Shown: positions 1-9,754 of the stretch, piece after piece
How the letters are laid out: every line of letters starts with the position of its first letter
Position numbering within the stretch: the first letter of the stretch is position 1
From: Ustilaginoidea virens
Lineage: Eukaryota > Ascomycota > Sordariomycetes > Hypocreales > Clavicipitaceae
Assembly (NCBI RefSeq): GCF_000687475.1
Contig: NC_057319.1
Span: 3,462,001-3,526,000, forward strand
Length of the DNA: 64,000 nt
Direction: 5' to 3'
The notes under the pieces: model-generated
Told to the model about the DNA's origin: nothing
The model's input: only the letters and a program-made list of their open reading frames with translations
The model's database searches: none
Position numbers and translations under genes: made by a program

Positions 1-1586
1 GGGTCGGCAGTCGGCGGTCGGTAGGGGTTGCCCATGCTGGGGGAATCCTGTTCCTGGTTCGGGCATCCTGAGAGGCGCGATGACCCATATGGGCGATACT
101 ATTGTACGGATACTCTTGATGGATACACAAGCATCTTTTGGGGGAGGATACGTCTGACGCAACCTGGCTATCGCCTTATTGCGAACCCCGGGACTGGTGT
201 GGTCCCTCGGGCTCCCAAAAACAACCAAGGTCTACCAAGGCCTACTACTTCTTTCGCATGGCATCATCGCACGGCTCTCCATGCAATGCAACTGCAATAC
301 AGCACACGAACGCCCGCAGTGGCGCCTCCACTTTTTTGATTGATACATCTACTCATCTGCACGCAATCGAGAAGCTGGCCCATGTATATCAAGCCGGCCG
401 TGGCTCGCGGACGCGGAATGCCTACTTTTTAACTTACCTGCTTGGTCAATAGAAAGTCGCGGAGACTGTATAATCTCCATCCAGCCCACACTCTTTTTCA
501 TTTCAGCATCGCTTCTAGGACTAGCAACGCAGCGCCGTCGTGGGCGGTTGCTTCACATCCCGACAACACGGTTGCGCCATTGGCTCTTGTGGTGTGAGGA
601 TAGCAGCCGGCGCCCACTCTTTGACATGGACAGCTCCTCCACTCGGGCAGAGCAAGGCTCTACTACCAGGTAACGACTGTGTTTCTTATGCCGGGCCTGA
701 ATACTGTTTGGGGCCCTCCCCTCAGCCCAGCTGTAACTGACAAGAGTTTGCAGCGACGTGACAAATGGCCGCCATGACAAGGCGCCGCTGAAAGGCCACG
801 AGTCGCCAGCTTCGCCACAGCTGCTCCGTTGGCTTCACGATGAAGATCAACCCGTCACGGAAACTATGCAACGGCCGCGCGAGGGAACCAGCCCGGCAGC
901 GACTTGCCAGACGGAGAGCCCGTCTCGTGCACCACCCGACGGCAAGGACCGTGACGTGGACCTTTGCCATATCGGTGCTCAGTTCTACGACTAGGCCTGC
1001 AGGTCTGCTGCGATTGCTTGGATTCATGGCATTGCAGAGCTACCTGGCTTGACCATAGGGCCCATTTCTTGATTGGGCCTCCTGTCAGACGGAAGTCGGG
1101 TCTTTTTTATTGTACTGTTGCGAGTATCTAAAGTAGACGATATAGATGATAAAGATGGCACATTTACAAGAATTAGTCGAAATACTATAAACTCGGGCGA
1201 ATTGAACGAAGGGCCAGGATAGTGCCGACTTGATGGTGCAGCGGCCCGCGATGGAACAAGCCAAGCGAAGCTGTACAGCTAACTGCCCAAAGCAGAGAGA
1301 AGAAGAAGAACCGAGGAATACCAAAAAAACAAAAAAAAGAACCAAAAAAAAAGAACAAAAAAAAGAACAAAAAAAAGAACAAGAAAAAGAACAAGAAAAA
1401 GAACAAAAAAAAAGAACAAAAAAAAGAACAAAAAAAAAGCGGGGGGGGGGGCCTTTAGAAAGAACAAGAGGGGCCAAAAAGTTACCCCTCCAGAGGCGGT
1501 CGCTGACTCTGGCTTCAATGGGCACGTGAGGTGGGGCATGAGGCTCTACGTGCGGCGGGGCGCTTGGCGTCTACGGCCGCATGCTC
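1..1586. other. Intergenic region with no recognisable gene, purine-rich tract near its end
   Basis: Reading frames of about 60-145 codons exist on both strands, but they overlap one another, show no family motif and no convincing intron-joined extension, so I call no gene. The end of the stretch contains a long purine tract, listed separately. An untranslated region or a small unrecognised gene cannot be excluded. Confidence 0.5.
1317..1452 (+). repeat. Purine-rich A(n)GAAC repeat followed by poly-G
   Basis: About a dozen imperfect units of an A-run followed by GAAC sit in tandem on the plus strand and end in a run of about 12 G. The frames through it give only Lys/Glu or Phe/Leu strings and are not real proteins. 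Purine mirror tracts like this can form triplex DNA and are prone to slippage or assembly error. Confidence 0.85.
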
Positions 1587-1714
1587 ACGTAAACAGAGCG
1601 GGAAGGTTCTTCAAACATGCCGGAGGTCGCTACTTGTAGAAAAATACGTGTAAAGGTACGGAACCCACTTTATTTCCCGGCATGTTTGAAAAACCTTTGC
1701 CGCTCTGTTTACGT
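1587..1714. repeat. Inverted repeat (foldback), arms of 37 and 38 nt around a 53-nt loop
   Basis: The left arm (1587-1623) begins ACGTAAACAGAGCGG and ends CAAACATGCCGG. The right arm (1677-1714) is its reverse complement with one mismatch region and one indel in the middle. The arms are far too similar for chance. It could be a MITE-like foldback element, a cruciform, or a transcribed hairpin. No clear target-site duplication is visible. Confidence 0.8.
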
Positions 1715-3007
1715 ACTCCCGCCCGCCGCATGGCCAGTTGGTTGTCGTACTCCGTACTCCGTACAATCAAGGTACATACTTGAGCCGCCCCCCGCGCCCC
1801 ACCACCCCAAAACAGCGGCCCATCCCGCACACCCCACATCACATATAAGTTTGGTGCCCTCGGACTCGAAGGCGGTATACCAAGTAGGTGCAGCGCAACC
1901 TGGTATGCTTTTTCTTTTTTTTTTTTTTTTTTTTTTCCGACGGATGGAGTTGTTTGATGCATGTCATGTATTGATCTATTAATAGAACCAAAGAACCCAG
2001 AACCAGGGTATAACACGGGTGGCTTTATGCTGCTACTTCCTTGTCATCTGCATCACTCGACATCAACCCCATCCAGGGTCAAAGCCCGTCTGTGAACAAT
2101 CGGCGGCCCTTGATGCATCTGCTAATAAGATCCGAAGCCTTGCGTTTCTTTTCTTTTCGTTTTTTTTCTTTTCTTTTCTTTTTCTAAAAAAAAAAAAGGA
2201 AAAAAATTTCATATTTCATAGATGTTATTTTTACAAGCCTTCTTCCCTACGGAGTACTTGCCGTCATTCGTTCGTTCCAGCTTGTCTGCATGTGGAAACA
2301 GACTCTCCCATTGTAAGAATAGCAAGGTGAGACGGCAAAGCCAACAACAGGAAAAGCACGTCGCGGGTGTCGGGGCCCGCGTGGCCGCTGGATTAGACCA
2401 GACCGTCTTATTTCCCTTGCAATGCACATGCCGTGCAAGTCACATCTACCTGCCAAGAAATATAGCCGATGCGCTTATCGATAACACGCTAATGTCGACA
2501 GGTGCGTCCCTTGAAACGTGTTCCACCCCCACGGGACAATTTACCAATGCCTCCAAAACTTACGTCGTAACGTCGTCAAGCTCCGTCTTAATCCTGAATC
2601 GTGCTCCCACCCCCCTTTTTGCCCAACCTTAGTGATCCAGAGTTCGTAACGTGTCGTAACATGTCGTTAATTTGCTTTTTTTTTTTCGAGGCATCCATCC
2701 CACGTATGGTATCCGCGGCTGTAGGTTGGACGAGAGAAGCTGGCCGGGTATTTCCTCGTCCCTCTTTTTTTTTTTTTTTTTTTTGGGGGGGGGGGAGGGG
2801 AGGGGAGGGGGCCAATAGCCTAGCAGTGACTCGGCGTCGTCACCCGAGTCAAGTGGCCTGTTCCCCAATGCAGCTTTGCGGAAGCCAAGGCTATCGCCCG
2901 GGTCATCTCGGTTCAAGATGTGCCTTTGCTTGGTCAGCCAAGAGGCCGTTTCTTTTTTTTTTTTTTTTTTTTTTTTTGGTTTTCCCAGCAACCTGTGATT
3001 CGGGCCC
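1715..3007. other. Intergenic region rich in poly-T tracts
   Basis: No supported gene. Long T runs (around 1914-1936, 2764-2784 and 2952-2978) and a G-rich run at about 2785-2811 dominate. The last T run lies just beyond the stop codon of the transcription-factor gene and reads as poly-A on that gene's strand, so it falls in or near its 3' untranslated region. CTCCGTAC-type repeats occur at about 1750-1765. Confidence 0.6.
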
Positions 3008-5730
3008 TTAGCCAGGGTTGATGAAGCCCAGATTAAGGCTCTCATAGTTCCACAACGCTGCCAAGTCACCCAGCTCGCCTTCAGATATCGGTCCCAGATT
3101 GACGGCGCTGTATAGGTCGTCCGCGCATGGCGTCGTCATGTCCATGTACATCGCTGGATACTCCATGTACATCGCTGGATACTCCACGCCGTATCCAGTC
3201 ATGGGCATTCCATCGAATGGTTGCGGTTGCGACAAGACGGAGCGGTCGAACATGGGGGCCATTGTAGTAGGCGGAGCATACAGCGCCGAGCCGTCGCTGC
3301 TGTTGTAGTAGTACGAGGACGACGTTGACTGCGGGGCTGGAGCTTGATACATGAAGGGTTCGTTCGGCGGCGTGGTGTAGTGTGCGTGCGAGTCCGCAGA
3401 TGCGGGATCGGCGTCGCTGGCCACGGCGAGTTCTGCTTTGCTCATACTAGGCGGTGTCAGGGCGAGATCCTTCACCTTGGATCCCGGCCTCGGGAAATCG
3501 GAGCCTCTTCTCGATGCCGGGGTGGGCCGAGCTATTCGCCCTGCAACCTTGACCAAGACCTGGTAAGACGACCTTGCTGTTCTCGTCACATTGTTTAGTC
3601 GCTTCAACATTGCGACGGCGCCGTCGATGGCCTCGATCATGTCGTCTCTCCGGGGTATGCTCAGATCCTGGTCGTGCATGAGGGCTGCGCAGAGAACGGC
3701 GGCGGTGTCGAATATGCAAAAGAGGACAAAGTGGAACTCTGCGTCGCGCGGGAAAACATGGTCGAAGAACCGATGCAAAGCATCCATCAACATCAGTGCA
3801 TAGTCGATACCGTCGCTGCGAACCATGAGCTCTTCGCCCCGCGATTGCATCGACATTGGCTTGGTCAGGTAAGCCCTGAAAGGTTCGAGCATCATGGACA
3901 AGGACATGGTGCGAAGGCAATGACGGTGCAGCACAATCCAAGGTCGAGACGAGTCATTGCTTTCATCAAAATGATGAAACCGATACGGCGGCGGGAACGT
4001 ACTCATCCACGTTTCCAAAATACGTTGGTATTCTTGTACGTCGGCGGGTTGCACAATGTTCTTTGTCGTTCCGAACCGTTTCGATACAAGCCTGATGGCC
4101 TCTGAGAAGAGTTTCATGTGAAGCAAGGGGGACGGCGAGTAGCCCTCCAACGTGAGGACAGGAAGTCCAACGTCACAGTCGGTACGGTCAACGATTGCCG
4201 GCCTCGATAGCAAAGCAGATAATTGCCTTTGATTCCCTCCCATGTCAGCCCCCCGGCATCTGGCAACAAACCAAGACGGGTGTTGGGAAATTCATTTTTT
4301 TGATAAAAAAAAAAAAGAAAAAGAAAAAAAAATAGGCCAACTCACCAGTCCCAAGTATCAAGGATGCACCAAATCCTTCTCCGCATTTCTCGATCAAACT
4401 CGGACATGTGCCCAGTCACCGTTTCCTGGTGAATGCCCAGCTCCTGCGCTTCTCGAATGGCGGCGCTCAGAACATGCCAGCCTTCTACGAACTGACCTTG
4501 GGACTGGCACCAATAGCTACAGTGCAGCAGCGCTTGGACGTTGAGCAGATGGTTGTTTCCCACAGGAATGACGCTGTGTAGTTCGCGTGCTGCGTTGTGG
4601 TACTGTTCAGAAAGCTTCCTTGTAGGAGATCCCAGATCCATCTCGAGCTTTCTTTCAAGTTCCACGTCGGTATACTGCGTGGAGCAGGCGCATACCATGA
4701 GCAGCAGGCATGTCCATTGCAATCCAAGGGGGCGGTTCTCTGAACGGAGAGACCACCAAGTGCGATACTCGTCGAGGAATGAAGACGGATAGAGTATGTA
4801 GAAGTGAAAGTTGACGTTGTCGAGAAAATTCTGGACCATTGAATCTAAAAAAAAAAAAAAAAGTAGAGGCTACTCAGTCGCTGCGATACGCTCCAGATGC
4901 AACGCAACAGCCGCAGCAGCACAGAGCAACAAAGGGGAAGGGGAGCCGGGTTTCGTGTGTTTGGTTGCCTACCTGTGTAAGGCCGCGGGGGGAGAAGCTG
5001 CAAGGCGCGCTTGAGCTGCGGGCATGAGGATGCGTCCAAGTAGTACTGGTTGTACGATTTGGGCACGGCCTTGCTTTTCCGCTGAAGGGGGGCGCAAATT
5101 CCAAGTCAGTGTGATTGGCGGAAGAAACAAGTCGAGTCGCCCAACGCTATGTATGTGCAACGGCACGGGGGGTGAAGGGTGAAAAATGTCATGGTCACGG
5201 CACAAACGGCACATACCGTCTGATTTGTACTGAGACCAGCAAAGAGGTGGGATGCCGTATATCCCAAGGACTCAAAGTCGGAGCCAAAGTCGTCCCAAGG
5301 ACTGGATGTTGCGGTCTCTGGGTATGGCTCATGGCTAAACGGACGCTTCCGAGTCGCAGGTTGAATCGAGCCCCTTTCGGGGCCGGGTTGCGCAGCGCCA
5401 GAGGCGAAGCTGCATTTGTCGGCAACCTTGCGTTTTTGACAATGATTGCACGGCCATTCCCGGTTGCACTGTAGTGTACCAATACATGTTAGACGAGAGG
5501 AAACGAAGAGTCGGAACCAAGTCGGGGATGAAGTCGGGGATGAAGAGTCGGATGAAGAGTCGGCCACGATAGACTCTGGTCAAGGCGCGTCCCGGGTGAT
5601 GCCTCCGAGGCCCAAGGCCAAGGATGCAAAGTGATGAGGAGGATTGATCAGGTACCTTTTGCTTGCGCCGCTGGCACTCGGTGCAGGCTGAGCGATGATG
5701 CTGCGTCGCGTTGTTTGTACTCTCGGTCAT
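3008..5730 (-). CDS. Zn(II)2Cys6 fungal transcription factor, five exons, about 717 aa
   Basis: Probable nuclear DNA-binding regulator; its targets are not deducible. Exons on the minus strand: 5730-5656, 5468-5217, 5081-4973, 4844-4346 and 4226-3008. All introns are GT..AG, and the phases join to a 2154-nt frame ending in TAA. Exons 1 and 2 together form the zinc cluster: Cys16-x2-Cys19-x6-Cys26-x5-Cys32-x2-Cys35-x8-Cys44, with the usual basic RRKQK stretch. Exons 3 to 5 contain the fungal-specific transcription factor domain (PF04082-like, roughly residues 160-400), including the signature REMRRRIW followed by QLSALLSRP. The C-terminus is Ser/Tyr/Pro-rich and low in complexity, with a duplicated 7-residue unit. 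The start is the ATG just before the cluster. The last acceptor (CAAAG) is weak, chosen because only it restores the conserved domain; poly-T tracts lie in introns 3 and 4. The zinc-cluster and domain calls are firm; exact splice sites are inferred. Confidence 0.9.
3141..3182 (-). repeat. In-frame 21-bp tandem duplication inside the transcription factor
   Basis: Two exact copies of a 21-bp unit give a duplicated seven-residue segment (EYPAMYM) in the low-complexity C-terminal tail. The length keeps the frame, so this is a tolerated coding minisatellite. Confidence 0.85.
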
Positions 5731-5924
5731 CGCGAGCCGATGCGCGACAGCGTCGCTGGCGCAGGGCGGAGGGGTGATTTTTTTTCTTGGAAAAGAAAAA
5801 CTGCAAGCCGTTGGATCAAGGTTGGGAGCGGAGGTGTTTGAAATGAATGGGTGGGATCCATGATGGTTTGATTCGATCCAGCGTCAAACTACTTCCGGAG
5901 TCGTACCTGCCTCCTATGCAGGTA

Positions 5925-5990
5925 GTAGGTGCCTTAGGTACAGTACCTTAGGTACAGTACCTTAGGTACCTTAAGTACACGTACCTTACC
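5925..5990. repeat. CCTTAGGTACAGTA tandem repeat
   Basis: Three to four imperfect copies of a 14-bp unit based on CCTTAGGTACAGTA. Palindromic AGGTACCT-like simple repeats of this kind are common in intergenic DNA of many Sordariomycetes. Confidence 0.8.
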
Positions 5991-6015
5991 TAACTTGAGT
6001 TCTGTTGGCTGCCGT

Positions 6016-6063
6016 GGCAGGAGGCAGGAGGCAGGAGGCAGGAGGCAGGTGCCAGGTGCCAGC
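6016..6063. repeat. GGCAGGA heptamer repeat passing into GCCAGGT
   Basis: Four copies of the 7-bp unit GGCAGGA, then a variant GGCAGGT and GCCAGGT units. This is a short minisatellite with no coding potential, closely related to the CAGGTGC array at 7818-7859. Confidence 0.85.
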
Positions 6064-7045
6064 CCAAGCAGCCGAGCGGCGCCCCAGCCCGAGTACGAGG
6101 GAGGCCCCGTCGCGCAAGGGAACCCAGTACTACAAGCAGACGTGAGACAAAACGGCTAAGCTGGCGGAAGGGTCCAAATGCCCAATTGGGACAGACGGGT
6201 TCAAAGTCAGTCTAGAGTCAAAGCCGGATGGGGATGGGCATGGGGATGGGAAACCCCTGCCCCAGCAGCTTTGTTTAATGAGACACGAAAACTTGGGGCA
6301 TGTCCCTCCCTGCTGGGGACGAACCTCGCGGCCGTACGGAATACAGAGAGGTACTCCGTACGCAGCGAGGAAACTGGGAGTACAAGGCAAGTCCACGCAT
6401 AGGCGCCGGGTACTTAGCTGGTACTTACCCGGTACTTACCGGTACTTGGCTGGCACTCTTGGGCACCTGACCCCCCAAGAGCCTAGGAGGTACTAGGTAC
6501 GCAGGTGCTTAAATTCCCGCGTGGCTTCGTGTTCTGTTCCATTCCAGGTCCTTGGATTCTGGGCAAAGGGAAAAAGACGAAAGAGTGAAGCAAAACCCCC
6601 GGGCTTTCTTTGGGTTCTGCCACCCGCCGTTGGCAGCGCTAAAGAGGAGCATAGAGACCAACTAGACCAACTAGACCAACTTGAGACCAACTAAAAGTAG
6701 CCGCGATCAACAATTGACGTCTCGGCTGCGTTGCGGGATCTCCGGTGGGGCTCGAGCCAACCACACCGAAGCTTGGGGGACGCGGCAATGTCGACTCCTG
6801 AACATGAACATGAATATGAACTTGAACTTGAACTTGATAAATTGACACAGGCCGTTTCACGGCTTATCCTTTCCCTCTCCCCTCGTGTCCCGGCGTCGAC
6901 AACTCCTTGCTTCTTCTCGGGTAGCTGTTTTTTTTTTTTTTTTTTTTTTTTTTTTTCTTTCTTCCTAATAGAGAGCAGCTCTCGGCTACGGAGTAGTGCG
7001 GGCTCTAGATACGCCACGTGCAGGGGACGATCCCCGGTTCCCACG

Positions 7046-7385
7046 GCTGCTGTCGGAATCGCTGTCGCAAGGTGCCCAATTGGGCACATTGCGACGGATG
7101 TGCCGCGCACACCGCTGCGCACGATGTGGCCACTTTTGCCCCTGTGCCCCTGAGCCCGGTAGGGCACGCGGGCAGCCCGGCCCGACTGCGCCGATGCACG
7201 TGACAACGGCACACGCACGAAAAGGGCATATCGTGTAATTCCCCCTCTTTTGCTTCCTTTCCTACCTTTCTTAGATAGTCATTAGCAAAGTAATCAAATC
7301 CTTTGCTTGGTGATCACCCGGTACATGCTACCACGCGCGCAACCCTACGTACAACTGGGTACCCCTTGGTGAAACCAACAGCTGC
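7046..7385 (+). mobile_element. Solo LTR of the F copia family (LTR 7051-7380, TSD GCTGC)
   Basis: A 330-bp sequence starts TGTCGGAATCG and ends AAACCAACA, and matches over its whole length the two LTRs of element F in reverse orientation (42777-43115 and 59127-59465). The 5 bp GCTGC flank it on both sides (7046-7050 and 7381-7385). A solo LTR forms when the two LTRs of an integrated element recombine and the interior is lost. It is GC-rich, contains the palindrome GTGCCCAATTGGGCAC, and shows little RIP, unlike its relatives deeper in the block. Confidence 0.93.
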
Positions 7386-7633
7386 AGCACTGATTCATTG
7401 GCCGGCTAGGGTTTCGCGGCGAGTCAAGCCCGGACTCCCCGAAGGTACCGACCAATTAGGGTCTGGTCTGGTACTTGCTGCCCCGGGTTTACGGCGTACT
7501 CCGTACTTGTTCAGGCGATTCGTGGCTGTCGGAGGGCTGCTATCGTTCCAGTTTCAACACGCAACGTCTCAAGCCACCGAGTAAGGTAACTAACTTGCCC
7601 GAGCAACTACATGTACAGTATATTAAGTAGATA

Positions 7634-7666
7634 CATAGGTAGGTAGGTAGGTACCTAGGTAGGTAC
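7634..7666. repeat. TAGG/GGTAC microsatellite
   Basis: Several copies of AGGT followed by the palindrome GTACCTAGGTAGGTAC. This is a simple repeat with no coding content. Confidence 0.85.
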
Positions 7667-7817
7667 AGCAAACACCAGCGTCGAAATCATGTCCATCCCT
7701 GGCCTTGCATCCAGGCTGCTTCTTAGGAGGTAGTTAGGTGAGTCTGGGGATATAAAGGAAGGCATATAAGCTCGCTCCTTCCTTAACGGGAAAGCAGCGG
7801 CGCGAGCTAGAAGCTGT

Positions 7818-7859
7818 CAGGTGCCAGGTGCCAGGTGCCAGGTGCCAGGTGCCAGGTGT
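7818..7859. repeat. CAGGTGC heptamer array, six units
   Basis: Five perfect CAGGTGC units and a sixth ending in T. A minus-strand frame through it gives a Gly/Thr/Trp/His/Leu/Ala/Pro periodic string, which is not a real protein. Confidence 0.9.
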
Positions 7860-8851
7860 CAGTCCACTTTTGTGAGTTTGCCAGCCCATCGAAAAAAACA
7901 CCCAAACCTTCGTCTTTCTTATCAACCACTTGCTGCCGCCTCAAACCTGCTATATACTAATAGGTCGGTACTGTCTCGAAACCTACGAGATTAGAATCCC
8001 GCCGCAAGCCTGGTCTAAGTACTTGCTGACGACGTGCATTCTACTTACTACCTGCTACTGCGAACCGAAAGAAGAAGCCGTCTAACCCCTTGCGTTAACC
8101 ATAGGTTGGCTGGAGCTTCCGATCCATGTGACACCAGACCTCGCACAAAATGTTGAGTAATCCCGAATAGGATCTGTTTTTATTTATTTTCCAACCAACC
8201 CGTCTCTGTCACGTCACTGTCACATCGGCCAAGATATAGTCGACATTTCTTGATGATGAGATTGCCGAGTTGGATCCTGCATAAAGAGCTAATAACAATA
8301 TACACGAGACGACGGAAGGAAATGGTGCATGCCATTCCCGTAAACGTCTTTTACAGAGCAATCGAGGAACCTACGCTTCACGTCATAATCTGGCCATTAC
8401 ATTACTTCATTCGGGGAAAATAAATCAGGTCAACCTAAAAGGCTGGAGACACATGTGTGACTAGGCTCGGCTTCCAGCTTATAAGGTCGTCCGTCGATAC
8501 CACAATCGCATAGATCCTACGCAGTAACCCATTATTATTATTATTATATTACTCTAGGGGCTATTTAGACTTAAATAACCTATTTAGTACTTCTATAGGA
8601 TAAATTGGAAAGGAAAAACCCGGCGGCCGGGAGGAAAACCCTTCCTGCGGTTTTAAATACTATTATATATCGCCCTATGGTAGGGGCGATAGGTATCTAG
8701 TGTATAAAAGAGTAGGGTATGTAGTCGCTTAGGATTATATCTAGCGGCATTGCTTAAGAAGAGTGCGAGTATAAATTCTAGGGGTGTCGGGCCTAAATTA
8801 GGGTTCTATTGGGTATAAAGTGAGGGGGAGGTAAGGTTAGGGGGGTAGGGT

Positions 8852-9025
8852 TGTTAAAATCCTATAGTAGCCTACTAGGCTGCTGGCCTAATACCCTACT
8901 GGCTTACTGATCTCGTGCGCTTTAAATCCTTAAACAGCTCTTTGTTTTATTCTGCAACGCCTTATACGCCACTGTCGGTACTTAGTATACTTTCCAATAG
9001 TGTTCTGAGTCACCATTTTGCAACA
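8852..9025 (+). mobile_element. Chimeric LTR remnant: Copia-1 LTR head joined to K-family LTR tail
   Basis: The first part, about 8852-8920, starts TGTTAAAATCC and follows the first ~68 bp of the Copia-1 LTR. From about 8921 the sequence instead follows the last ~105 bp of the K-family LTR (read in its sense direction) and ends TTTTGCAACA. The flanks AGGGT and ATTAT do not match, so it is not a simple solo LTR. An illegitimate junction between two families, or a deletion across two neighbouring LTRs, would explain it. Confidence 0.75.
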
Positions 9026-9091
9026 ATTATATAACTACTCGCGGAGTAACAATAAGATATATAGATTATAATAGAAGCGATAACTAGTTTC

Positions 9092-9344
9092 TGTAAAGGA
9101 CTGGCCCTAGGGCTACTGCGAATAGGCATCGAATAAATATATTAAATAGACTAAGGAGGAAAGAGAGAGAACCCGAATAGGGGGCTCTCGATGGTCTATT
9201 TAACTATACGTTAACACGGGTCGGGGTCCTAGCGTAGTCCCGTAACCCCGTGCCGCTGACTCATATGACCCTACCTAGGCTAGGCACGGGCATAGCCCAA
9301 GTCCTAGCTATATTGTGGCGCGGGCGTAGCCCGAGCCCGTAATA
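9092..9344 (-). repeat. G1 3' LTR
   Basis: Plus-strand ends are TGTAAAGG and GTAATA, the latter being the RIP-altered form of GTGACA at the partner LTR. It contains the inverted repeat CGGGCGTAGCCCG near its end. Confidence 0.92.
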
Positions 9345-9754
9345 TACCCCCCTCCTCCGCCTTGCAATCGAATTAATTGCGTTTTAAAACCTGCCCCTCC
9401 TTTATATAGGCCCAATTAGGTCGCCTGGGTTTTTATCGCGATAACCTTAAGTCTATTCGTCAGGTCCGGTTTATACGCATAGAGGTGTCGTAGAGTAGTT
9501 AAGTCGATGGTAGTATAGTAGAAGCGTGTGGAAGGCCGGCGTCGTATCGCCAGTTGGAAGCTATCTATGGCAGCCGTTGGTGTTATAAAAAAATTTTTCG
9601 CCAGCTATCGGTAGGTGATCCCCTTAGGTAAAGGTGCGTTTTCTTTCGCGCCCTTTTTATTACCTTTTTTCTTCCCTTCCTTTTCCTTCCTGTGGCCGAT
9701 TTGATTATTATCGGCATCCTACCGTGAGTATCATCCCCCCTGCCTAGGGTCGTA

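Larger units (their letters stand above)
5731..7045. other. Intergenic region upstream of the transcription factor, with simple repeats
   Basis: No supported gene. The first few hundred bases should hold the promoter of the divergently lying transcription-factor gene, but I see no decisive TATA or binding motif. The stretch carries the microsatellites listed separately, GGTACTTA-like repeats at about 6407-6455, a CCAACTAGA repeat at about 6658-6690, and a T tract at about 6931-6956. Confidence 0.6.
7386..8851. other. Intergenic region and compositional boundary
   Basis: No supported gene. Microsatellites lie at 7634-7666 and 7818-7859. Up to about 8500 the composition resembles the gene-bearing side; beyond it the DNA becomes AT-rich with many TA steps and a TTA/ATT microsatellite at about 8531-8546. 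The stretch 8560-8851 is probably decayed repeat DNA, but I cannot assign it to a family. Confidence 0.55.

Noticed and set aside
28..1060. Several overlapping frames of 60-105 codons on both strands
   Set aside because: They overlap each other, have no recognisable motif, and cannot be joined into a convincing spliced gene.
1085..1525. Phe/Leu-rich minus-strand frame of 146 codons
   Set aside because: It exists only because of the A/G-rich repeat; its translation is a homopolymer-like string.
7960..8010. Possible tRNA B-box near GATTAGAATCCCG
   Set aside because: No acceptor or anticodon stems pair around it.
8820..8851. TTAGGG-like telomere motif
   Set aside because: Only one or two imperfect units; not a telomere array.
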